NCBI RefSeq assembly: GCF_004134865.1
Contig: NZ_SDPO01000003.1
Span: forward strand, 1-64,000
Direction of reading: 5' to 3'
Length of the DNA stretch: 64,000 nucleotides
Source: Agromyces fucosus
GTDB lineage: Bacteria > Actinomycetota > Actinomycetes > Actinomycetales > Microbacteriaceae
The translations under genes and the position numbers were made by a program. Of this stretch, positions 26,576 through 35,415 are shown in pieces. How positions within the stretch are numbered: position 1 is the first letter of the stretch; every line of letters begins with the position of its first letter. The notes below the pieces were generated by a model. It was not told the origin of the DNA, searched no databases, and saw only the letters and a list, made by a program, of their open reading frames with translations.

Positions 26576-27649
26576 CTAGGCCGCGGCGAGCTCCTCGCGG
26601 ATGCCCGCGACGAACGCGTCGATGTCGGCCTCGCTCGTGTCGAAGGAGCACATCCAGCGCACCTCGCCGCGCGAGGCATCCCAGTCGTAGAAGCGGAACC
26701 GCTCGCGGAGCCGGTCGGCGACGCCCGCCGGCAGGGTCGCGAAGACGCCGTTCGACTGCGTCTCCTGCGAGAAGCCGAGACCCGGCATCTCGCCGGCGGC
26801 GATGCCGGCGTCGAGTGCGTCGCGGAGGCGGCGGGCCATCCCGTTCGCGTGGCGTGCGCTCTCGATCCAGAGGTCGCCCTCGTAGAGCGCGATGAGCTGC
26901 GCCGAGGTGAAGCGCATCTTCGACGCGAGCTGCATGTTGAGCTTGCGCAGGTACTTGAGACCGACGGATGCCTCGGGGTTCAGCACCACGATCGCCTCGG
27001 CGCCGAGCGCGCCGTTCTTGGTGCCGCCGACGCTCAGCACGTCGACGCCGGCGTCGCGCGTGAAGGCGCGGAGGGGGAGGTCGAGCGACGCCGCGGCGTT
27101 CGAGAGGCGCGCGCCGTCCATGTGGAGCGTCATGCCGCGCTCGTGCACGTGGTCGGCGATCGCGCGCACCTCGGCGGCGGTGTATGCCGTGCCGAGCTCG
27201 GTGGTCTGCGTGATCGACACGACGAGCGGCTGCGCGCGGTGCTCGTCGCCCCAGCCCCATGCCTCGCGGTCGATGAGCTCGATCGTGAGCTTGCCGTCGG
27301 GCGCGGGTACCGTGAGCAGCTTGATGCCGCCGACGCGCTCGGGTGCGCCGCCCTCGTCGGAGTTGATGTGCGCGGTGCTCGCGGAGATGACGGCGCCCCA
27401 GCGGGGGAGCATCGACTGGAGGCCGGTGACGTTCGCACCCGTGCCGTTGAAGACGGGGAACGCCTCGATGCCTTCGCCGAAGTGCCCCGCGAAGACCTGC
27501 TGCAGGCGCTCGGTGTACACGTCTTCGCCGTAGGCGACCTGGTGGCCGTTGTTGGCGGCGGCGATCGCCGCGAGCACCTCGGGGTGCACGCCCGAGTAGT
27601 TGTCGGAGGCGAAACCGCGGACGGAGATGTCGTGGAGCTGTTCAGTCAC
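26576..27649 (-). CDS. Low-specificity L-threonine aldolase family (PLP-dependent)
   Basis: The 357-residue protein belongs to the beta-eliminating lyase/threonine aldolase group: SDNYSGVHPEVLAAI at the N terminus, GTGANVTGL, the HMDGARLSNAA motif with the PLP-contacting Asp, and the Schiff-base Lys in SVGGTKNG. Members cleave L-threonine or L-allo-threonine to glycine and acetaldehyde. GTG at 27649 is preceded by GGAGG at 8 nt, so the upstream ATG is rejected. It converges on the APC permease gene. Confidence 0.9.
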   Translation of the reverse strand: MTEQLHDISVRGFASDNYSGVHPEVLAAIAAANNGHQVAYGEDVYTERLQQVFAGHFGEGIEAFPVFNGTGANVTGLQSMLPRWGAVISASTAHINSDEGGAPERVGGIKLLTVPAPDGKLTIELIDREAWGWGDEHRAQPLVVSITQTTELGTAYTAAEVRAIADHVHERGMTLHMDGARLSNAAASLDLPLRAFTRDAGVDVLSVGGTKNGALGAEAIVVLNPEASVGLKYLRKLNMQLASKMRFTSAQLIALYEGDLWIESARHANGMARRLRDALDAGIAAGEMPGLGFSQETQSNGVFATLPAGVADRLRERFRFYDWDASRGEVRWMCSFDTSEADIDAFVAGIREELAAA

Positions 27650-27721
27650 CGAACCATCCTCCCATTTCCCGGCTGTGCAGGGCATCGGTGCCCCGTCGGG
27701 CGACGGGGCACCGATGGCGCA

Positions 27722-29539
27722 TCAGTGAGCGGATGCCGCGGCGTACCCGGCATCGATCGACACCGTGACGGGGCTGCCGTCGACGACCCCGGTCGCCTGC
27801 ACGGTGACCGTGCCCGCCGGCACGCTGGCCTTGCGCGTCGTGAACGTGTGCACGGCGTTCGCGCCGGGCTGCACCTCCGCGAAGGTCTTCGTGCCGTACG
27901 CCGATGTCAGGCTCAGCGCGACGGGCACCGGCGAGTGGTTCGTCGCCTTGACCGCCACGACCACCTTGCCCTTGACGAGTCGGGTCTCCGCCTCGGCCGA
28001 GACCTCGAGCGACGGCGCCGCCGCCTGCTCGAGGCGCACGCCGTCGACGGTCCAGAAGTAGCTGTTCGTGCCCGTGTACCGGAACCGGAACTGCGCCGTC
28101 GTCGCGCCCGCGGGCACGCTGACCGAGAGACGCTCGTTGGCGTTGGTGGCCGCGGTGTACGACTTCACGAGCACGGGGGCGCCGCCGTCGAAGCTCACGA
28201 ACACCTCACCGGTCTGCGGGCCGTCGATCTGGTAGTTCGTGGCGAAGGCGAGCGTCGCCGTCGCGGCACCGTTCAGCGAGTAGGCGGGGCTCACGAGGGT
28301 GGAATCGAACTGCCCCGCTGCGTGCGTCTTGTCGTCCCACTCGTCGGAGTCGGCGACCGCGAACACGTCACGGTTGCGGACGCTCGTCTCCCGCAGCTGG
28401 CCGAGCTCGACGTTCGTCCAGAACTCGTCGGTCGCGAACGTCCAGCCGCGCAGTTCGGTGATGCCGCCGGTGGGCATCGCCGAGTTGTCGATGCTCCAGC
28501 CTGCAGGCGTGGTGTGCGTCCAGCCGAGGGTGGTGGCACCCGGGCGGGTCTCGTCGACCTGGGTCTGCAGCGCACCGCGCACCGAGTCGAACTCGTCGGG
28601 CTGCAGTTGGCCGAGCGCCGTGCCGTCGAGGTTCCACGCCGGGTCGGTCGCGACGCCCGCCGCTGCGATGACCGTCGGTGCGATGTCGACGAGCTTCACG
28701 TCGTACCGCACGGAGCCGGCCGGGATGCCGGCGCCGGCGGCGATCACGAAGGTCTTCCGTTCGGCCGGCGTGCTGCCGCCGTGGCCGCCGGTCGGGGTGT
28801 GGCCGTGATCGGCGGTGACGACGATGAGCCAGTCCTCGTCGGCGCGGGTGGCACGGGCCTCGATGGCGTCGAGGATTTGCCCGATCTGCTGGTCGACGCG
28901 AGCGAGGGCCTGCCCGTAGGCGGCGCCGCTCGTGCCGACCGAGTGGCCCGCCCCGTCGACCTCGTCGAGGTGCACGAAGACGTCGTCGGGGTCGCCGGTC
29001 GAGAGGGTCGCCACGGCTCGAGCCGTGGTGCCCTCGTCGTTGCCGCCGGCCTCGCGCACGTCGACTGCGGGACCGAAGATCGTCTGCGAGATCGGGCCCC
29101 ACGTGCCGACGACGTAGGTGTCGCGCGCCGGGTCGGCCGCCTCGATGCGGGTGAGGTAGTCGGGGTAGGTGGCGTAGTCGGGGTTGCTGAAGCTGTTGTC
29201 GGTGACGCGGTGCTTGTCGGGCCACACGCCGGTGGCGATCGTCGACCAGCCGGGGCCCGAGACGGTGCCCGACATCGGCGCGGCATAGAGGTTGCTCGCT
29301 GCGGTCATTCCCTCGGCGCGGAGCGCATCGAGGTTCGGCATGTCGGCCGGGGCGAGGAAATCGAAGGCGGCACCGTCGAGGCCGATGACCAGGGTCTTCG
29401 AGGCGCGGGCTTCGACGAGTGATGCCGCGGAGGCGACGGAGGCGGATGGTGCCGCATTCGCGGCGAGCGGGGCGGAGATGAGCGCTGCGCTCGCCGCCGC
29501 GGCGGCGACGGTGAAGATGGTGCGTTTCGTCATGGGCAT
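27722..29539 (-). CDS. Secreted alkaline phosphatase/phosphodiesterase-superfamily protein
   Basis: The 605-residue exported protein begins with a signal peptide (TKRTIFTVAAAAASAALISA). A type I phosphodiesterase/nucleotide pyrophosphatase-like domain (about 50-300) follows, with metal-binding LVIGLDGAAFDFL, PGWSTIATG (probable nucleophile Thr/Ser), HLDEVDGAGHSVG and TADHGHTPTGGHGG. The remainder has a jelly-roll-like region with FRFRYTGTNSYFWTVDGVRL and a C-terminal beta domain. Start at 29539 has GGAG at 8 nt. The substrate is unknown. Confidence 0.86.
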   Translation of the reverse strand: MPMTKRTIFTVAAAAASAALISAPLAANAAPSASVASAASLVEARASKTLVIGLDGAAFDFLAPADMPNLDALRAEGMTAASNLYAAPMSGTVSGPGWSTIATGVWPDKHRVTDNSFSNPDYATYPDYLTRIEAADPARDTYVVGTWGPISQTIFGPAVDVREAGGNDEGTTARAVATLSTGDPDDVFVHLDEVDGAGHSVGTSGAAYGQALARVDQQIGQILDAIEARATRADEDWLIVVTADHGHTPTGGHGGSTPAERKTFVIAAGAGIPAGSVRYDVKLVDIAPTVIAAAGVATDPAWNLDGTALGQLQPDEFDSVRGALQTQVDETRPGATTLGWTHTTPAGWSIDNSAMPTGGITELRGWTFATDEFWTNVELGQLRETSVRNRDVFAVADSDEWDDKTHAAGQFDSTLVSPAYSLNGAATATLAFATNYQIDGPQTGEVFVSFDGGAPVLVKSYTAATNANERLSVSVPAGATTAQFRFRYTGTNSYFWTVDGVRLEQAAAPSLEVSAEAETRLVKGKVVVAVKATNHSPVPVALSLTSAYGTKTFAEVQPGANAVHTFTTRKASVPAGTVTVQATGVVDGSPVTVSIDAGYAAASAH

Positions 29540-29818
29540 GGATGATCTCCAGAGCTCGGCGTGCGCACCGGGCGATCGCCCGACACGCCCGCCAGTCTGG
29601 CGCAGCGACGAGAGCCGGCGACAGTGCATTCCGGCTATCGAGAGTATTCGCCGCCTGTTCACCCGGATGGTCGCCCACCGCCGTGGAATCGATCGGCCAG
29701 CCTGGGGTCGACGAGCGCACGAGTGAACTCCGAACGGCGAAACGCGCGAGTTGTCCGCACAGAAGACGGCGTCGGGGTCGTCACGCCACAGGCGCACGAC
29801 CCGACGCAGTGCGACCGA
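29540..29818. other. Noncoding gap
   Basis: The 279 bp between the start of the phosphodiesterase-like gene and the end of the ABC permease gene shows no convincing gene, RNA or terminator. It should contain the promoter for the leftward phosphodiesterase-like gene. Confidence 0.5.
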
Positions 29819-30955
29819 TCAGCCCTTCAGCGCCTCGCCCCACGGCACGCGTGCGCCCGTCTTCAGCAGCGAGCTGCGGTAGATGCGCTCGCCGATCACG
29901 ACCGCGAGCGCCGCCGTGGCGAGCAGGAGCGCGAGCGACACGAACGGTTCCCACCACTCGGCGGTGCCGAGGAAGACGCGCATCGGCATGCCCACCGGTG
30001 CCGAGAACGGCACGTAGCTCATGATCGCGAGCACCGTCGGGTTGTCGTTGAAGAAGATGACGAGGAAGTACGGGATCATCACGAGCATCGTGACGGGCGT
30101 CGTGACCGTGCCGATGTCCTCGGCCCGGGAGACGAGCGCGGCGGTGGCGGCGAAGAGCGCCGCGAGCATCACGAAGCCGATCGCGAAGAACACGATGAAC
30201 CAGACGACCGACGGGCCGAGCCCGCCGAGCAGCACGCGTTGGCCCGTGAGCATGAGCCCGAGGAGCGCGAGCACCGCGATGGCGAGGATCTGCCCGAACG
30301 CGAGCACGCTGTTGCCGATCACCTTGCCCGTGAGGAGCGCCCGCGCCGACACCGTCGAGAGCAGGATCTCGACGACGCGGGTCTGCTTCTCCTCGACGAC
30401 CGACTGGGCGATCGTCGTGCCGAAGGTCAGCGCCGACATGAAGAACACGATGCCGAAGCCGAACGCCACGAAGTAGGCGAGCATCGGGTCGACCGCGGCG
30501 GGTTCGAGCAGCTCGACCGTGGGGCTCACCGAGAGGGCCGAGACCACGTCGTTCGGCGTCGACTCGAGTCCCAGCACCACGATGCCGAGCGGTTCGGATG
30601 CCGCGGGCGCAACGATCGCCTCGACGTCGCCGTCGCCGTCGCGCAGCATCTGCTCGGCGACATCCTGATCGGCGGCCGGCACCGCCTCGAGGGCGGGGTT
30701 GCCCTCGACGACGTCGGTCGCGCCGGCGACCACGGCCACCTTCGGCAGCTCCGACTGCGAACCGAAGATGCTGCCGAGCACCACCGAGGCGAGCACGGCG
30801 AGCATGAGCACGCCCGTCGAGATCAGGAACGCCTTACTGCGCATGCGCATCGTGATCTCGCGCCCCGAGATGAGCCTGACGGTCTCGACGAAGCCGGGGG
30901 TGCTTCGATCGTCGGCTCGGCCGTTGGTGCGCGATGCGTTGGTGTCGAGAGTCAC
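29819..30955 (-). CDS. ABC-2 type exporter permease (NatB-like)
   Basis: The 378-residue membrane protein has one N-terminal helix (KAFLISTGVLMLAVLASVVLG), an extracytoplasmic domain of about 120 residues, and five C-terminal helices including the conserved VVEEKQTRVVEILLSTVSA stretch of NatB/ABC2_membrane_3 permeases. It pairs with the ATPase just upstream; the GTG start overlaps the ATPase stop as GTGA, so expression is coupled. NatAB systems export sodium or peptides; the cargo here is unknown. Confidence 0.88.
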   Translation of the reverse strand: MTLDTNASRTNGRADDRSTPGFVETVRLISGREITMRMRSKAFLISTGVLMLAVLASVVLGSIFGSQSELPKVAVVAGATDVVEGNPALEAVPAADQDVAEQMLRDGDGDVEAIVAPAASEPLGIVVLGLESTPNDVVSALSVSPTVELLEPAAVDPMLAYFVAFGFGIVFFMSALTFGTTIAQSVVEEKQTRVVEILLSTVSARALLTGKVIGNSVLAFGQILAIAVLALLGLMLTGQRVLLGGLGPSVVWFIVFFAIGFVMLAALFAATAALVSRAEDIGTVTTPVTMLVMIPYFLVIFFNDNPTVLAIMSYVPFSAPVGMPMRVFLGTAEWWEPFVSLALLLATAALAVVIGERIYRSSLLKTGARVPWGEALKG

Positions 30956-31836
30956 TGCACGACCTCCGTGAAGATCTGGGCGAGCGTCGTGTGCTCGCGG
31001 GAGAAGCTGATGACGTCGCCGCGGGCGACGGCTGCGGCGAGTGCGGCCTGCCGTGCGGCATCCGACTCGGCCTCGAAGACGGCCCAGCCGCCGTCGAAGT
31101 CGGCGACGCGGATGCCGGGCTGCTGGCGCAGCCAGCCGAGATCCCCCGAGGTGAGCAGCTCCCAGCGATCGGAGCCGTGGTCGGCGCGGAGCGAGTCGCG
31201 GCTGCCGGCCGCGGCGATGCGGCCGCCCGCGATGATGACGAGGTCGTCGCAGAGCCGTTCGACGATGTCGAGTTGGTGCGAGGAGAAGAGCACGGGTGCA
31301 CCGGATGCCGCGGCATCCGACAGCACGCCCTGCACCGTCTCGACGGCCATCGGGTCGAGGCCCGAGAACGGCTCGTCGAGAACGAGCACCTCGGGGCGGT
31401 GCACGAGCGCCGCCGCGATCTGCGCCCGCTGCTGGTTGCCGAGCGACAGCGATTCGATCGTGTCGTTCGTGCGCTCGCCGAGTCCGAGCCGCTCGAGCAG
31501 TTCGAGGGCGTTGCGGTGCGCGGCGGCGGCGCTCCAGCCGTGCAGGCGGGCGAGATAGACGGTCTGCTCGAGCACGCGCATCTTGGGATAGAGACCGCGC
31601 TCCTCGGGCATGTAGCCGAAGCGGCGCCGGTCGGCGGTCGTGAGCACTTCGCCGCCGAGCGTCACGGTGCCTTCGTCGGAGGCGAGCACGCCGAGGATGA
31701 TGCGCATCGTCGTGGTCTTGCCGGCGCCGTTGCCGCCGACGAAGCCGGTGAGCCGGCCGTCGCCGACCGTGAAGCTCACGTGGTCGAGGGCGAGGCGCTC
31801 GCCGTAGCGCTTGGTGACGTCGTGGAGTTCGAGCAT
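30952..31836 (-). CDS. ABC transporter ATP-binding protein (NatA-like)
   Basis: The 294-residue ATPase has Walker A GGNGAGKTTT (Lys40), a signature loop LSLGNQQRAQIAAAL that departs from canonical LSGGQ, Walker B VLVLDEPFSGLDP and the H-loop LFSSHQLD. A C-terminal extension of about 75 residues is typical for NatA/CcmA-type exporters. TACGGT (31843-31848 on the minus strand) ends 6 nt before the ATG, and a perfect hairpin begins within this promoter. Confidence 0.9.
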   Translation of the reverse strand: MLELHDVTKRYGERLALDHVSFTVGDGRLTGFVGGNGAGKTTTMRIILGVLASDEGTVTLGGEVLTTADRRRFGYMPEERGLYPKMRVLEQTVYLARLHGWSAAAAHRNALELLERLGLGERTNDTIESLSLGNQQRAQIAAALVHRPEVLVLDEPFSGLDPMAVETVQGVLSDAAASGAPVLFSSHQLDIVERLCDDLVIIAGGRIAAAGSRDSLRADHGSDRWELLTSGDLGWLRQQPGIRVADFDGGWAVFEAESDAARQAALAAAVARGDVISFSREHTTLAQIFTEVVQ

Positions 31837-31847
31837 GGCTCCACCGT

Positions 31848-31875
31848 ACGGATGCCGCGGGTTCGCGGCATCCGT
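31848..31875. repeat. Perfect hairpin in the NatA-like promoter
   Basis: ACGGATGCCGCG (31848-31859) and its exact complement (31864-31875) surround a GGTT loop. It overlaps the proposed -10 region of the leftward ABC gene, so it may be an operator rather than a terminator. It carries the dispersed GGATGCC motif. Confidence 0.7.
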
Positions 31876-32106
31876 CGTGCGGGGGGTCTTGCACCGGGCC
31901 GTGTTGGAGAAGAGGGGCCGCGGCGGCGCCGCGGGGCGAGCCCGAAGCGAGCCTGCCTCCGTCGTGAGGGGGAGGGGTTCCGGATGTCGCGGGTGCTGGT
32001 TATCCTCGCAGGGTGACCGACGAGCCCGGCGGATCCGAAGCGGGCGAGGCGCCGGCAACGGCCCACGCCGCGGGGATCGCCTGCGCAGGGTTCGCCGCCT
32101 GTCGTC

Positions 32107-33501
32107 GTGCCGCCGCCAGGCGGCATGCGCACCTTCGTGCAGGTGCTCGTGAACACGATGATCGCGAACGTCACGACGAGCTTCCTGTGGTTCGCGCTCA
32201 CCTTCTGGGTGTACCTCGAGACGCGGTCGGTGCTCGCGACGGGCGTCATCGGCGGCGCCTACATGCTCCTCGTCGCGGTGTTCTCGATCTTCTTCGGCAC
32301 GATCGTCGACCGGCACCGCAAGCACCGGGTCATGCTGTTCTCGAGTCTCGTGACCCTCGGCTCGTTCACGGTGGCCGGCGTGCTCTACCTCACGCAGCCC
32401 GAGGCCGCGCTCCTCGATCTCGGCGGTCCCTGGTTCTGGCTCTTCTCCGGCATCATCCTCTTCGGCGCGGTCGTCGAGAACATGCGCAATATCGCGTTGT
32501 CGACGACCGTGACCCTGCTCGTGCCCGAAGAGCGGCATGCGAACGCGAACGGCATGGTCGGCACGGTGCAGGGGCTCGCCTTCCTCGTTACGAGCGTCTT
32601 CAGCGGACTCGCCATCGGCATGCTCGGCATGGGGTGGACCCTTGCGATCTCCATCGCGGCGACGCTGGTGGCACTCGTGCACCTGTTCTTCGTGCGCATC
32701 CCCGAGGCGCACCCGGTCGTCGACGGCGAGCACCCGTCGGCGATCGACCTGCGCGGCAGCATCGCGGCGATCCGCGGGGCGCCGGGCCTCTTCGCCCTCA
32801 TCGTGTTCTCGACCTTCAACAACCTCATCGGCGGCGTGTACATGGCGCTCATGGATCCGTACGGCCTGACGCTCTTCCCCGTCGAGATGTGGGGCCTCGT
32901 GCTCGGCGTCTCGTCGTCGGGATTCATCATCGGCGGCATCGCCATCGCGAAGTGGGGGCTCGGACGCAACCCGATCCGCACGATGCTGCTCGTCGTCATC
33001 GGCATGGGCCTGCTCGGGGCGCTCTTCACGGTCCGCGAGTGGTGGGTGCTCTACGGGCTCGGCATCTGGGTCTACATGACCCTCATTCCCGCGGTGGAGG
33101 CCGCGGAGCAGACGGTCATCCAGAAGGTCGTGCCCTTCCGGCGGCAGGGCCGGGTGTTCGGGTTCGCGCAGGCGTTCGAGGCGGCGGCCGCGCCCATCAC
33201 CGCGTTCCTCATCGCGCCGATCGCCGAGTTCTGGATCATCCCGTACATGGAGTCCGACGACGGACAGGCCACCTGGGGATGGCTGCTCGGCGAGGGCGAC
33301 GCACGGGGCATCGCCCTCGTGTTCCTGTTCAGCGGGCTCGCGATGGTCGTGCTGGCGCTCTTCGCGTTCGGCACGCGCTCCTACCGGCTGCTGTCGGCGG
33401 AGTACTTGGGGGAGGCTGCGTCGGAGGAGGCGGATGTCGCCGGCGCCGCGGCGGATGCCCCGTCGCACACCGCCGACGAGGCATCCGTGGACCGCAGGTA
33501 G
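32107..33501 (+). CDS. MFS transporter, N-terminal frame uncertain
   Basis: The 464-residue (from GTG 32107) major facilitator resembles the MFS_3/enterobactin-exporter-like group: FWVYLETRSVLATGVIGG in helix 1-2, then GTIVDRHRKHRVM as the A-like motif, and about 12 helices, with a C-terminal acidic tail. Upstream, TATCCT (32001-32006) and GTG at 32013 have the geometry of a leaderless start, but that frame (MTDEPGGSEAGEAPAT) is one base out of register with the transporter. Removing one G from GGG at 32088-32090 would join them. ATG at 32125 is another possible start. Confidence 0.84.
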   Translation: MPPPGGMRTFVQVLVNTMIANVTTSFLWFALTFWVYLETRSVLATGVIGGAYMLLVAVFSIFFGTIVDRHRKHRVMLFSSLVTLGSFTVAGVLYLTQPEAALLDLGGPWFWLFSGIILFGAVVENMRNIALSTTVTLLVPEERHANANGMVGTVQGLAFLVTSVFSGLAIGMLGMGWTLAISIAATLVALVHLFFVRIPEAHPVVDGEHPSAIDLRGSIAAIRGAPGLFALIVFSTFNNLIGGVYMALMDPYGLTLFPVEMWGLVLGVSSSGFIIGGIAIAKWGLGRNPIRTMLLVVIGMGLLGALFTVREWWVLYGLGIWVYMTLIPAVEAAEQTVIQKVVPFRRQGRVFGFAQAFEAAAAPITAFLIAPIAEFWIIPYMESDDGQATWGWLLGEGDARGIALVFLFSGLAMVVLALFAFGTRSYRLLSAEYLGEAASEEADVAGAAADAPSHTADEASVDRR

Positions 33502-33511
33502 TCCGGCGCGG

Positions 33512-34072
33512 TCAGCTCAGGCGGTAGGTCAGGCCGAGGTGCCCGCTCGGGTGCCTGGCCACGTCGTCGAGCTCGAGCGGGCGGTCGCCGAGGTCGGCGG
33601 GGGTGAACGGACGCCCGGCGCCGATCAGCACCGGCACGACGCGCAGGCGCAGCACATCGACGAGGCCCGCCCGGAAGAGCGCGTCGGCCAGGGTGAGGCT
33701 GCCCCAGACGACGATGTGCTCGTGCCGCGTCTTGAGTTCGGCGACGGCCTCGGTGGCCGGGCCGCGGAGGATCTCGATCGATCCGTCGCCCCACGGGGCC
33801 GTCTCGAGCGTGTTCGACATCACGAACTTCGGCAGTCGGTTGATCGGCTCGGCGACGACCTGGACCTCGGGGTCGGCCACCGGCCAGTAGTCGGCGAACA
33901 TCCGATAGGTGTTGGCGCCGAGCAGGATCGCGTCGACGTCGGCGAGGAACGCGAGCTGGTCGTGGTCGTTCGGGTTGCCGCCGCGCGCCGTGCCGATGAA
34001 GTCGAGTCCGCCGTCGAGGTCGGCCGCGTACCCGTCGACGCTGACGATCTGCTCGACCGTGAGCCGGCCCAT
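33512..34072 (-). CDS. Dihydrofolate reductase-like (RibD C-terminal domain) protein
   Basis: The 186-residue protein has the DHFR-like/RibD_C fold: GRLTVEQIVSVDGYAA at the N terminus, LLGANTYRMFADYWP in the middle and HIVVWGSLTLADALFRAGLVD as the NADPH-contacting segment. Such YyaP/YwjB-like proteins are common but their reactions are mostly unknown. Its ATG shares one base with the stop of the SRPBCC gene (TGATG), so it is the last gene of the ArsR operon. Confidence 0.86.
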   Translation of the reverse strand: MGRLTVEQIVSVDGYAADLDGGLDFIGTARGGNPNDHDQLAFLADVDAILLGANTYRMFADYWPVADPEVQVVAEPINRLPKFVMSNTLETAPWGDGSIEILRGPATEAVAELKTRHEHIVVWGSLTLADALFRAGLVDVLRLRVVPVLIGAGRPFTPADLGDRPLELDDVARHPSGHLGLTYRLS

Positions 34073-34545
34073 CAGCGCTGCCCTCCGTCGTTCGGCCGCG
34101 CCTCGAGTCGTTCGTCGAGCACGTCGAAGGCGCTCGCCCAGCCGTCGTAGACGTTGTCGTCTCCCGGAACGCCGGCGATGCCGACGAGGTGGAACGTCAT
34201 CTCGGTGCGCTCGCCGAGGTCCGCCAGCGTCACGGTGATGACCGGGCCGTCGTCGTCGCCCGGCATCCCCCACGTGAAGACCAGCCGCTCGGGTTCGACG
34301 ACCTCGCGGTAGACACCCGCCGTCGGATACTCCGAGCCGTCGGGGGCGATCATCGTGTAGCGGTATCGCCCACCCGGGCGCACATCGAGCTCCACCGAGT
34401 CGCGGGGGGTCACGACGCCCGCGGGGTGCCACCAGGCGGATGCCTCGTCGGGGTCGGTCCAGGCGCGCCAGATGGTGTCGCGGGGTGCGTCGAAGACGCG
34501 GGTGATGGTGAACTGCTTCGTTGCGGAGGCGGTCTGCTCAGGCAT
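34072..34545 (-). CDS. SRPBCC/AHSA1 domain protein
   Basis: The 157-residue protein is a START-like helix-grip fold of the Aha1-C/AHSA1 family: FTITRVFDAPRDTIWRAWTDP near the N terminus, AWWHPAGV, then GGRYRYTMIAPDG and the final helix (NVYDGWASAFDVLDERLEA). It overlaps the upstream ArsR gene by 8 bp and the downstream DHFR-like gene by 1 bp. ArsR-SRPBCC pairs are widespread, and the AHSA1 protein probably binds a small hydrophobic ligand. Confidence 0.87.
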   Translation of the reverse strand: MPEQTASATKQFTITRVFDAPRDTIWRAWTDPDEASAWWHPAGVVTPRDSVELDVRPGGRYRYTMIAPDGSEYPTAGVYREVVEPERLVFTWGMPGDDDGPVITVTLADLGERTEMTFHLVGIAGVPGDDNVYDGWASAFDVLDERLEARPNDGGQR

Positions 34546-34879
34546 CCGTCGATCCCTTCATCTCGCGGAGTCGCTCGTCGAGCTGGTCGAAGCGTGCGTT
34601 CCACTCGCCGCGGTGGCGCTCGACCCAGGCGGATGCCTCGTCGAGCGGTTCGGTGCGAAGCGAGCAGGTGCGCCACTGGGCCGACGCGGTTCGCTCGATG
34701 AGCCCGGCGCGCTCGAGCACCTTGAGGTGCTGCGAGATCGCGGGCCGGCTCATCGCGAAGGGCTCGGCCAGTTCGCCGACGGTCGTCGGACCGCCGCGGA
34801 GGCGAGAGAGGATCTCGCGTCGCGTCGGATCGGCGAGCGCCTGGAACACGAGGCTGAGCTCGTCGGGCCCCTGTTGCAT
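34538..34879 (-). CDS. ArsR family transcriptional repressor
   Basis: The 113-residue winged-helix protein has the ArsR HTH (residues 12-65; ALADPTRREILSRLRGG, AMSRPAISQHLKVLERAGLI) but no Cys-based metal site, so it belongs to the SRPBCC-linked rather than the metal-sensing branch. AAGGAG lies 8 nt before the ATG. A 36-bp dyad overlaps its start codon and promoter, indicating autoregulation of this three-gene operon. Confidence 0.9.
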   Translation of the reverse strand: MQQGPDELSLVFQALADPTRREILSRLRGGPTTVGELAEPFAMSRPAISQHLKVLERAGLIERTASAQWRTCSLRTEPLDEASAWVERHRGEWNARFDQLDERLREMKGSTDA

Positions 34880-34913
34880 GTAAGCAACTCCTTAATTAAT
34901 GATTTGCTTACAT
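34878..34913. promoter_or_regulatory. ArsR operator, three-part dyad
   Basis: ATGTAAGCAA (34878-34887) and TTGCTTACAT (34904-34913) are exact inverted repeats. The palindrome TTAATTAA (34892-34899) lies exactly at their centre. The left arm overlaps the start codon of the leftward ArsR gene. Confidence 0.85.
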
Positions 34914-34988
34914 TACGTCGACGGCGTGCTCGCGTCAAGGGTTGGGCGCAAATGGCGGATCAGCGGAGCGAGCGAGGAGAATGACGCG

Positions 34989-35363
34989 ATGACCGACGAC
35001 GTGCGCGAAGTGCGCAACCTGCAGACCGCCCTCGACTCCTTCTCCGAGCACTGGCAGCCCCATCGGCTCGCAAGCGTGAACGATTACGACGTGAAGGTCT
35101 TCAAGGCGCAGGGCGAGTTCACCTGGCACACGCATCCCGACACCGACGAGTTCTTCATGGTCGTCTCGGGACGGCTCGTGATCCAGCTACGAGACGGCGA
35201 CGTGGAGCTCGGTGCCGGTGACGTCTACGTCGTGCCGCGCGGCGTCGAGCACTGCCCGCGCGCTGACGGCGAGGTCTCGGCGATGCTCATCGAACCGCGA
35301 GGGACCGTGAACACGGGCGACACCCCGAGCGAGCGCACCGCGCAGTTGCGCGAACTCGGCTGA
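34989..35363 (+). CDS. Cupin domain protein
   Basis: The 124-residue single-domain cupin has motif 1 as [18 protein letters not shown] (His, His, Glu metal ligands) and motif 2 as [14 protein letters not shown] (last His). Small cupins bind a metal and often act as isomerases or sensors; the role is unknown. GAGGAG lies upstream of the ATG. It is divergent from the ArsR operon, with the ArsR dyad 76 bp before its start. Confidence 0.85.
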   Translation: MTDDVREVRNLQTALDSFSEHWQPHRLASVNDYDVKVFKAQGEFTWHTHPDTDEFFMVVSGRLVIQLRDGDVELGAGDVYVVPRGVEHCPRADGEVSAMLIEPRGTVNTGDTPSERTAQLRELG

Positions 35364-35415
35364 CGGGCCCGTCACGAGGCGCCTTCGTCGCCGCGGCATC
35401 CGTAGGCTGGATGCC

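Noticed and set aside
24857..29422. A 1521-residue open frame on the plus strand
   Set aside because: It overlaps the APC gene in another frame and runs antisense through the threonine aldolase and phosphodiesterase-like genes. Its Arg/His/Gly-rich composition is that of a high-GC shadow frame.
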